Below are positions 1 to 7,197 of a stretch of DNA of 15,972 bases, in pieces. Position 1 is the stretch's first letter, and every line of letters starts with the position of its first letter. The position numbers and the translations under genes were made by a program. Under the pieces are notes generated by a model. The model had not been told where the DNA came from and searched no databases. It worked only from the letters and a program-made list of their open reading frames with translations. This DNA is from Prevotellaceae bacterium UBA2718 (GTDB lineage Bacteria; Bacteroidota; Bacteroidia; Bacteroidales; Bacteroidaceae), in contig DEKQ01000070.1 of the NCBI GenBank assembly GCA_002353975.1, positions 8,531 to 24,502 on the forward strand. The letters are read 5' to 3'.

Positions 1-800
1 GGCATGTCGATGATGTCATATTCCAATCGGATAGTGGCACCGACAGGCACGTTGGCCAGTTCTTCAGCAGAGATCTGTACGTTGCTCTCGCCCCAGTTGA
101 TATCGGTATCACCTTCCCAAAGCGTAGTCTCCTTTATGCCCGGATCCACGTAGTCCTCGCTGCTGACAGTGAAGATGCCGCATCCGTAGCGCATGCCTGT
201 AGCATCCTCAATGGATACCTGGTAATCATCTTCTTCCATGGAAGGTACGGTGAAGGTCAGCTTGCCGTCGGCATAAGACACGTTAGTGGCCTCAGTCTTG
301 CCAATGAAGACCTTTGTCACGTTGTTTACGTTGTTGCACTCAATGGTCTTTGTCTTGCCGATAGCCAGCCAGCGAGACTTGCCGTCGGTAGCCAGTTCCG
401 GGTCACCGGCAGCAGGACGGACAGTCAGCTTGCAGGTGCGGGAGGTTGAAAGGCCCTTAGTGGTAGTAGCCACAATCTCCACGATGTGGTTGCCGGCCAG
501 TACGGGAACGTCGATGGTCAAGCCTTCAGCCACCTCTTCGCCGTCGATATACCATTTGACGGTGGTGTAGTGGACAGGAGTAACCTTTACTTCAAAGGTG
601 AAGTTCTGGGTACGTTCGATGTTGGCGATTTCGCCAGGCTCGCCTCCCTTGCCCTCAGGCAGGTCAGTGTTCAGAATGCGCGGAGCATCATTCTCATCGG
701 CAGTGAAGAATGGATCATCTGACGAACAGCCTGTCGTTGCGGCCAAGCCGAAAGCAACGAATGCTGTGGCGAGATATTTTGATATATTCTTGATATTCAT
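1..800 (-). CDS. SusE/F-position surface glycan-binding lipoprotein, 3' end missing
   Basis: The reading frame is open from an ATG at 798-800 to the left edge, so about 266 residues are visible and the C-terminus is missing. Residues 1-25 form a lipoprotein signal peptide with a hydrophobic stretch and Cys25; CSSDDP follows, an acidic start that often marks surface export in Bacteroidota. After it come an Ig/PKD-like domain (about 50-112, with VKWYIDG near its middle), a TIG/IPT-like beta domain (about 125-195), and the start of a third domain opening with TTLWEG. That opening is reminiscent of C-terminal domains of other PUL lipoproteins. There is no enzyme motif. By family and by position directly after SusD it should bind glycan at the cell surface and help SusCD capture it. 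The ligand is inferred from the neighbours to be a beta-glucan. Proteins in this slot diverge quickly, so the role rests on context and architecture, not on a close match. Confidence 0.8.
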   Translation of the reverse strand, partial: MNIKNISKYLATAFVAFGLAATTGCSSDDPFFTADENDAPRILNTDLPEGKGGEPGEIANIERTQNFTFEVKVTPVHYTTVKWYIDGEEVAEGLTIDVPVLAGNHIVEIVATTTKGLSTSRTCKLTVRPAAGDPELATDGKSRWLAIGKTKTIECNNVNNVTKVFIGKTEATNVSYADGKLTFTVPSMEEDDYQVSIEDATGMRYGCGIFTVSSEDYVDPGIKETTLWEGDTDINWGESNVQISAEELANVPVGATIRLEYDIIDM

Positions 801-847
801 AGCGCTTATCTTCTTTTTCGTTTTGTTTCTTAATTTATTCTTTTATT

Positions 848-886
848 AGGTCCCTCTCCCCCTCGGGGGCGAGCTGGAGGGGGGCT
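848..886. repeat. GC-rich palindromic intergenic element between susD and the binding-protein gene
   Basis: The element begins directly after the susD stop codon. On the minus strand it starts AAAGCCCCCCTCC. It can fold as an inner C/G hairpin (858-861 with 866-869) inside an outer stem of ccctc (852-856) and gaggg (877-881). A similar-looking element lies at 15361-15404. There is no clear T-run after the stem on the transcribed strand, so it looks more like a REP-type repeat or an mRNA-stabilising or attenuating hairpin than a full terminator. The remaining bases up to the next start codon are A-rich, and I see no promoter there. Confidence 0.6.
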
Positions 887-2602
887 TTACTTCAAGTTGA
901 TATCCTTCATGTCCCACCAGAGACGCTTATGCCAGTCGTCACTGCCACCCATGCGGTCAATAGCTTCCTGATAGTTTACGCTGTTGTACTGGTTCTCGGA
1001 GATAGGATAACGCAGACGTGTAGGTGTGTTCAGGTTGTCATCATCGTATGTGAAGTCAGGGCGGATAGGATACTTTGTCCTGTCCTCCAGTACTGGATAG
1101 TCTGAGCGGCGCAGGTTTGCCCATGCCTCGTTGGGGTTCATCATGTGCAGAATCCATGCCTGGGTATTGATAGCTTCCTTGGCGTTGGCGCTGAATTTTG
1201 CAGCCTGAGAAGCAACGAACGTATTGATCTCGTCATCGGAAATCTTGTCGGCAGCCTGCAGATAGTGGGTGTTCAGCCACTGCATAGATGCCTTGATGCC
1301 GGCATTGAAGTGCTCAAGAGCATCGCCGGGGACATTCCAATTCTTGCCCTTGGCCTCGGCCAGCAGGAACTCTACCTCTGCAGAGTTGATGAGAGTACCG
1401 GGGCGGTCAGGCATCTCAAAGTCGATGGAGAGGAACGGACGTATCATGCGGGCATCAAAGTTGTTCTTGTTGAAGCCTGCCTCAGGGTACAGCTCCACCA
1501 GTCTCTTCAGAGTTGGGATGTCATCCAGTGACGGCGCATTCACCCAGTCGCTCCACCAAGCGGCACCAGGTACACAGGCGGTGTATGTGTCGGTGGTCTC
1601 AAGATAAGGCACCACCTCGTCGGTTACGTCCACATTCCACTCGCGGTCAGGCTTTGTCTCAGAGCGCTTTACGTTGAGATAGTGACGGCAGATGCGGTGC
1701 AGGCGTGGGTCGTTGTTGTCATTCAGGATGTCATAGAATGTAGAGCAGATGAAAGTAGGAGAGGTAGGATCCTGTCCGTAGAGTATCTCGCCGAGGGCAT
1801 TGACGCGGAAGTCGAGGTCGCGAGAGCCGTCATACAGGGTGAACGGACCGTCCATATAAATAATGTATGCGTCCTGGCTGGCATCCTGAATGTAGCCGCC
1901 GTCAGCTGTGAGGGCACTCTCAAATTCCTCCTTGGCCTTGGTTGGGTTTACATCGCTGATACGCATAGCATAGCGCAGGCGCAGTGTGTTGGCGTAACGC
2001 TTCCATGCTGCAACGTCACCCTTCAGGCTTGTCACGTCGCCGCCGATGCGGTCAGAGCCGGTGCCGAGCTGTGCGGCGCAAGCCTTCAGCTCCTCAAAGA
2101 AGAAGTTGTACATCTCCTCCTGCGTGTCGTAGGTAGGGTTGTTGATGCCCGCTACGTAGCCCAGGCCGGCATCCTTGCAAGGAAGGTCGCCATAGATATC
2201 TGTCAGCACAGACATCAGATAGACGCGGTGTATGCGCAGCGCTGCGTTGGTGTTGGACTTATCGGCTGAGTTGGCAATAGCGTCAACAATGTTCTTGATG
2301 GACACGGCATAGAGCTGGTCCCACACCAGACGCATCTGGTCATCCTGGGCGTGTACGCTGCCGGCATAGTTCGATACGTTCCAGCCTCCGGCAAAGTGCT
2401 GGGTGAAGCCAGTGATGTAGCTGCGGTAAGTATCCATCATGCCGAAGTCACCGTATGTCTGCAGCAGAGCCGTTGTCAGCTGTGCACTGGGGTCTATGGA
2501 CGATGCCTTGGTATCGTCGGTGTTGATTCTCTCCATGTGTTCGTCGCTGCAGGCGGTGAAAGCCAGTACTGCGACACAGAGCATTATAAATATCTTTTTC
2601 AT
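887..2602 (-). CDS. SusD-family glycan-binding outer-membrane lipoprotein
   Basis: This is a 571-residue SusD/RagB-family lipoprotein, best matching the SusD-like_2 type in length and style. The start was set at 2600-2602 because it gives a clean lipoprotein signal (MKKIFIML..., lipobox ending in FTAC, Cys18), followed by SDEHMERINTDD. An in-frame Met 39 codons upstream lies inside the susC coding end and has no signal character. The N-terminal half is rich in TPR-like helices; the stretch FYDILNDNNDPRLHRI is typical of the family. It sits as a lid on SusC and binds oligosaccharide at the cell surface. The gene begins 16 bp after the susC stop codon, as expected for a translationally coupled SusC/SusD pair. 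The ligand, a beta-glucan fragment, is inferred from the neighbouring GH5 and GH94 genes. Confidence 0.95.
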   Translation of the reverse strand: MKKIFIMLCVAVLAFTACSDEHMERINTDDTKASSIDPSAQLTTALLQTYGDFGMMDTYRSYITGFTQHFAGGWNVSNYAGSVHAQDDQMRLVWDQLYAVSIKNIVDAIANSADKSNTNAALRIHRVYLMSVLTDIYGDLPCKDAGLGYVAGINNPTYDTQEEMYNFFFEELKACAAQLGTGSDRIGGDVTSLKGDVAAWKRYANTLRLRYAMRISDVNPTKAKEEFESALTADGGYIQDASQDAYIIYMDGPFTLYDGSRDLDFRVNALGEILYGQDPTSPTFICSTFYDILNDNNDPRLHRICRHYLNVKRSETKPDREWNVDVTDEVVPYLETTDTYTACVPGAAWWSDWVNAPSLDDIPTLKRLVELYPEAGFNKNNFDARMIRPFLSIDFEMPDRPGTLINSAEVEFLLAEAKGKNWNVPGDALEHFNAGIKASMQWLNTHYLQAADKISDDEINTFVASQAAKFSANAKEAINTQAWILHMMNPNEAWANLRRSDYPVLEDRTKYPIRPDFTYDDDNLNTPTRLRYPISENQYNSVNYQEAIDRMGGSDDWHKRLWWDMKDINLK

Positions 2603-2618
2603 GATTGGGGGATTGCTA

Positions 2619-5600
2619 TTAGAATTTGACGTTGACATTGAAACCATAGCTGCGGCGTGATGGCAGCGAACCATACTCAAGACCGAGGCCTGAGGTGTTG
2701 TAACCAGAGTCTGGGTCAATGTTTGGAATGTTCTTCCAGATGATGAATGGGTTGCGTGCCACGAAGCTGAGGCTCAGTGACTTCACAAACTTATTGGTGC
2801 CCAGCAGCTTCTCAGGGAATGTGTAGCCGAAGGTAATCTCACGGCACTTCACGTAAGAGTTGTCATATATGAATGTAGAAGGCGCATTCTCAGATGCTGT
2901 CTTCCAGTAAGACTCCGGATTGACAGGGATGTCATTAGGACGGTAAGTGCCGTCTTCGTTCTGTATTACACCAGGTACTACGAGACCTTCGCAACGACCT
3001 GCTGCGCGCCACTCGTCGAGAGTCATGTTAGCAGCCTTACGGTTCTCCTCAGAGCGGTACCACTCCTCACGGCCCTCCATGGTCTGCTTGGCCTTACCTG
3101 TGGCGTATGCAGAGCGCATAGACATGGAGAAGAGATCAGCTCCCACTTTAACATCGAAGCCTGCGGTGAGCTTGAAGTTCTTATATGTGAAGGTAGAGTA
3201 GAAACCGCCGGTCCAGTCCCAAGAGGCATTACCGAGTGTGTGTGTCTTGTCATCCACTTCAGGCAGACCTGTGGTGGCATTGATGATAGGCTGGCCGTCA
3301 GCTGTGCGCTTGAAGTCCTTACCGATGATAGAGCCGTAGTTCTGGCCCACCTCTGCGCCGACAGAGACGCCGCACCATGTAGCTCTCTCGAGCTCAAAGT
3401 AGTTCATGCCCTCAACGAGAGACTTAACCTTGTTGGTATTCTTGGAGAAGTTGATGCCTGCGTCCCATGCAAAGTTTTTGAAGTCGAGCACGCGTCCGTT
3501 GAGCGAGATTTCGATACCGCGGTTCTGGATTTCGCCGGCATTGACCAGACTGTGGGTGTAGCCGGAGGTAGAAGAAGTAGCCAGTGCAATGATCTGGTCC
3601 TTAGAGTTCTGGTTATAGTAAGTCACATCTAAGCCCAAGCGGTTGTGGAAGAACTTCATCTCAAGACCAATCTCGAAAGAATTGGTGCGTGTAGGCTTCA
3701 GGTCCTTGTTAGGCTGGGTGTTGTTGTTGATCATGCCGATGACATAGCCGCCGTAAGAGTACTTGGCAGTAGAATAGTAGAGCGCGAGTTGATAGGGGTC
3801 GGTATCGCTACCTACCTGAGCGAATGATGCACGTATCTTACCGTAGTTGATGATGTTTTTGCTCTTGAGATACTCCGAGAATACGATGCTGGCAGAAACA
3901 GATGGATAGACATATACGTTGTTGCCAGAAGGCAGCGTTGAGGACTTATCGCCGCGCACTGTTCCCTCAAGGAAGTAGGTGTGCTTGTAGCCCACGCTTG
4001 CAGAACCGTAGATAGAGTTGATCTGCTTGGTGTAGCTGTTCTGCTGTACGCTCTGCTGCGCATAGTTCATGATGGCGATGACATCCTTCATCTGCTGCTC
4101 AAGACCTGTGAAGATGTCTGTCTTATTGTTAACCTTGAAGATATTGCCGCCTAGGGTCGCATTAATGTCAAAATCGCCGAACTGGTTGTTGTAGAGCGCG
4201 AGGATTTCTGCGTTCAGAGTCTTGTTCTTGAACTTCTGTGACATGAACTGACCTGCCAGCTTACCAGGCGTAGTGCGTGCGATGAAGTCATCGAAATCCA
4301 TGAAGTTCATGTCGGTGCCGATGGTTCCCTGGAGCTTCAGGTGGTCTGTAATGTTATAGATAGCCTTTGCTGTGAGGCGGAACACATCCTTCTTTGATGT
4401 GTTGTTGTTCTTATAGAGGTCCCAGTAAGGGTTCTTGTTGTACTGGTCATTACCGTTCCAGTTAGCGTAATCGCCTTCGGGAGTCTGGTAATTAGAGAGC
4501 CACTCCTGGTTGTATGTGCCGGCGAGCGTCATCAGGTTCTTGCCGACATTGCTCTGTGAGTCGCCCAGTGCGGGACGGTTAGTCACGTTCTCGTGGGTGT
4601 AGTTGGCAGTGAAGTCGAAGTCAACAGGACCTGCAGAGGTATTCACACGCAGATTGAAATTGTCGCGGAACATGTGAGTCTTGGGCAGAATATCCTTGTT
4701 GCGCATGTCAGTAACAGAGAAACGCACACCTGTCTTGCCTGAGTTGACAGAGAGAATGGCGGTATTCTGTGCCGTGATACCAGTGCGGAAGAAGCCTGCT
4801 GCGTTGTTAGGATACATCTTGAATGGCCTCTTGACACCATCGAAGTATTCCACTTCCAGGTCATCGGCCTTTGCTCCCCAGCTACTGTTAGTGCCGGAGG
4901 TGGCTGAGGGGCTGAAAGCACCGCTGTAGCCCATGCCGTAAATCTCCTGTATGTCGTTCCACTTAGCCAGCTGCTTGTCGAAGGTCAGCGAGCCGTTGTA
5001 CTCCACGCTCACCTTGTCCTTTTCAGCCTTCTTGGTGGTAATGAGGATGACGCCGTGAGAGGCGCGGCTGCCATAGAGAGCTGATGCTGCAGGACCTTTG
5101 AGGACAGTCATGTTCTCGATGTCATCGGGATTGATGGCAGAGATACCGTCGCCTAGGTCATAGCCACCCTCAACGCCAGCGCTGGCAAAGTTGGTGTTGT
5201 CCAAGGGCACGCCATCGACAACGTAGAGCGGCTGGTTATTGCCGGTCATCTCGGTATTACCGCGAAGGAGAACGCGTGTAGAGCCAGAGGCACCGCTGGC
5301 AGTATTCTGAACGACCAGACCTGCTACCTTACCTGACAGAGAGTTGATGACGTTGGTCTCCTTTGCCTTTGTCAGCTCATCGCCCTTTACCTCAGAGAGA
5401 GCATAGCCCAGAGCCTTGCGGTCACGCTTGACGCCAAGGGCCGTGACGACAACCTCGCTGAGGTGTGTCTTGTCCTCAGACATTACGACCTTCATGCCCC
5501 GTGCAGCCTTTGACTGTACGGAGGCGTAGCCCACGTAGCTTACTTCGAGCATGTCGCCAGGGTTACATTTCAGTACAAACTTACCGTCCATATCGGTAAC

Positions 5601-5801
5601 GGTACCTTTGGATGCGCCTACCACCTTGACAGTGGCACCGATCAACGGACCGTCGGCATCTTCTACCGTACCGGTCACCTCATGATCGTCAGGACCAACT
5701 GTAGCTTTTTCCATGTGGCTCGACGTGTCAGCAAATGCGATTGCCGGAGTCCACATCAGGCCTGCCATCAGCAGGCCGAGAAGCAAAGTCTTCTTGTTCA
5801 T
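2619..5801 (-). CDS. SusC-family TonB-dependent outer-membrane transporter
   Basis: This 1060-residue protein is a SusC/RagA-type TonB-dependent transporter of usual length. Residues 1-25 are a Sec signal peptide. Residues about 40-110 form the carboxypeptidase-regulatory-like domain (VTGTVEDADGPLIGATV). LSEVVVTALG at 114-123 fits the TonB box region. The plug (about 125-260) carries the hallmark strings PLYVVDGVPL, INPDDIENMTVLKGPAA and ALYGSRASHGVILITTK. The remainder is the beta-barrel, ending RSYGFNVNVKF with the terminal aromatic needed for barrel assembly. Together with SusD it imports oligosaccharides into the periplasm using TonB energy. The 40-bp gap from the transporter gene upstream contains only AT-rich sequence and no TAnnTTTG, so it is probably transcribed with the enzyme genes. 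No anti-sigma-interacting extension is apparent, which agrees with control by the adjacent sensor-regulator. Confidence 0.97.
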   Translation of the reverse strand: MNKKTLLLGLLMAGLMWTPAIAFADTSSHMEKATVGPDDHEVTGTVEDADGPLIGATVKVVGASKGTVTDMDGKFVLKCNPGDMLEVSYVGYASVQSKAARGMKVVMSEDKTHLSEVVVTALGVKRDRKALGYALSEVKGDELTKAKETNVINSLSGKVAGLVVQNTASGASGSTRVLLRGNTEMTGNNQPLYVVDGVPLDNTNFASAGVEGGYDLGDGISAINPDDIENMTVLKGPAASALYGSRASHGVILITTKKAEKDKVSVEYNGSLTFDKQLAKWNDIQEIYGMGYSGAFSPSATSGTNSSWGAKADDLEVEYFDGVKRPFKMYPNNAAGFFRTGITAQNTAILSVNSGKTGVRFSVTDMRNKDILPKTHMFRDNFNLRVNTSAGPVDFDFTANYTHENVTNRPALGDSQSNVGKNLMTLAGTYNQEWLSNYQTPEGDYANWNGNDQYNKNPYWDLYKNNNTSKKDVFRLTAKAIYNITDHLKLQGTIGTDMNFMDFDDFIARTTPGKLAGQFMSQKFKNKTLNAEILALYNNQFGDFDINATLGGNIFKVNNKTDIFTGLEQQMKDVIAIMNYAQQSVQQNSYTKQINSIYGSASVGYKHTYFLEGTVRGDKSSTLPSGNNVYVYPSVSASIVFSEYLKSKNIINYGKIRASFAQVGSDTDPYQLALYYSTAKYSYGGYVIGMINNNTQPNKDLKPTRTNSFEIGLEMKFFHNRLGLDVTYYNQNSKDQIIALATSSTSGYTHSLVNAGEIQNRGIEISLNGRVLDFKNFAWDAGINFSKNTNKVKSLVEGMNYFELERATWCGVSVGAEVGQNYGSIIGKDFKRTADGQPIINATTGLPEVDDKTHTLGNASWDWTGGFYSTFTYKNFKLTAGFDVKVGADLFSMSMRSAYATGKAKQTMEGREEWYRSEENRKAANMTLDEWRAAGRCEGLVVPGVIQNEDGTYRPNDIPVNPESYWKTASENAPSTFIYDNSYVKCREITFGYTFPEKLLGTNKFVKSLSLSFVARNPFIIWKNIPNIDPDSGYNTSGLGLEYGSLPSRRSYGFNVNVKF

Positions 5802-5841
5802 GTGCTTAATTTTTAGAATTAGTTAGTTATAATAATTTTGG

Positions 5842-7191
5842 TTACTTTTTGATGGGATAGAAGTATAGCAGTGTCATGATTATGACTGCTATGGCAGCAG
5901 GGAATAGCGAGAATAGGAGCCATATCATTTGGCGAACTGCGTCCTCATCGGTGATGGTGATGATGGTGTGGCCGTTTATGGGGTCAGTGCCTGATACAAA
6001 TCCGGCAATGCCGAGGAGCAGGGCTACCAGCGAGGCGCTGATGGCAGTGCCAAATTTCTGTGACATTGTGCCCGAGGAGAAGATGACGCCCGTGGAGGAT
6101 GTACCATTCTTCTCAGTGGCATAGTCGGCAACATCGGCATACATTGACCACAGTAATGGGGAATAGAGGCCTATGCCTACACTTGTCAGGACAACGATGC
6201 CTACCATCACCCAGATGTAGGCCGCATCCATAGGCACGAAGTAGAAGAGCACGCTGGTCACCATGCAGATGGCTGCCGCCCACATGAATGCTTTGCGCTT
6301 GGAGCCCACCTTGCGTGTGAACCACGGTGAGACGCCTCCGAAAGCCATGCATGTCAGTTCACCGAAGGTCATGAAGACGGTGTAATTGATAATAAGGCCG
6401 TTGATGGTAACGTCGCCATACAGACAATACTCGAACATATAGCCTGCCACAGCATAGCGGAAACCGTTGAAGAAATTCATGAAGATGCCTATGAGCGTGA
6501 GATATACCCAGGGTTTGTTGCTGAACAGATCAGCAAACGGCTTCAGTGAGAACTTCTCGGCACGCACGGGCTTCAGGCGTTCCTTAGTCAGCAGTCCGCA
6601 GGCCAGTGTGCCCAGTGTGGCAAGGACTCCGAAGAATGCACCCAGTACTGCATACTGGTGCTGCTCGGTTCCGCCTACCATCTTCTGTAAGTAAGGGAAA
6701 CTGAACAGCGTGATGAATCCCATAGCGTATGCACCGACCATGCGGAACGACGAGAACTGATTCTTCTCGTCATCGTCATCGGTCATCACGCCCACCAGTG
6801 CACCATATGGCACATTAACAGCCGTATAGACCACCATCATCAGCAGGTATAGGGAATAAGCCCAGATGCGCTTGCCCACAGCACCGAACTCCGGTGTGTA
6901 GAGCAGCAGTGCAAAGACTACGCCCATAGGCACTGCACCGAACAGCAGCCACGGGCGGTAGGTGCCCCAGCGGCTCTGGGTGCGGTCAGCCAGCGATCCC
7001 ATCAGTGGGTCGGTGACTACGTCGAACATTCGTGCAATGAGCATCAGCGTCGCCGTGTCGGCAATGGTAAGGCCGAAGACATTAGTGAAGAACAAAGGGA
7101 AGGCAATAGACATAACCTTCCATGTGATGCCACCCGCAGCAGCATCGCCCAGCGCATAGCCAATCTTTTCAATCAGTCGTACTTTTGCCAT
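5842..7191 (-). CDS. GPH-family sugar:cation symporter, probable cellobiose/cello-oligosaccharide importer
   Basis: This is a 449-residue inner-membrane protein with about 12 hydrophobic segments, the usual size of glycoside-pentoside-hexuronide:cation symporters (MelB type, major facilitator superfamily). Diagnostic motifs are RMFDVVTDPLMGSLADRTQSRWG around residues 54-76, with Asp57 and Asp61 at the positions that bind the coupling cation in MelB, and NVPYGAL in the middle of the N-terminal half. It starts 6 bp after the stop of the cellobiose phosphorylase gene and precedes susC, so its likely cargo is the disaccharide that enzyme consumes. Family membership is clear; the specific substrate is inferred only from that linkage. 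Which cation (Na+ or H+) is used cannot be read from the sequence. Confidence 0.92.
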   Translation of the reverse strand: MAKVRLIEKIGYALGDAAAGGITWKVMSIAFPLFFTNVFGLTIADTATLMLIARMFDVVTDPLMGSLADRTQSRWGTYRPWLLFGAVPMGVVFALLLYTPEFGAVGKRIWAYSLYLLMMVVYTAVNVPYGALVGVMTDDDDEKNQFSSFRMVGAYAMGFITLFSFPYLQKMVGGTEQHQYAVLGAFFGVLATLGTLACGLLTKERLKPVRAEKFSLKPFADLFSNKPWVYLTLIGIFMNFFNGFRYAVAGYMFEYCLYGDVTINGLIINYTVFMTFGELTCMAFGGVSPWFTRKVGSKRKAFMWAAAICMVTSVLFYFVPMDAAYIWVMVGIVVLTSVGIGLYSPLLWSMYADVADYATEKNGTSSTGVIFSSGTMSQKFGTAISASLVALLLGIAGFVSGTDPINGHTIITITDEDAVRQMIWLLFSLFPAAIAVIIMTLLYFYPIKK

Positions 7192-7197
7192 AGTTCC

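Noticed and set aside
1682..2269. 195-codon plus-strand open frame opposite susD
   Set aside because: It is antisense to a clear coding sequence, has biased low-complexity composition and no recognisable domain; the same applies to the other long plus-strand frames opposite the real genes (for example 12947-13447 and 13928-14440).
2603..2719. Extension of SusD into the susC coding end
   Set aside because: The extra 39 residues have no signal character and would bury the lipobox; Met at 2602 fits the family.
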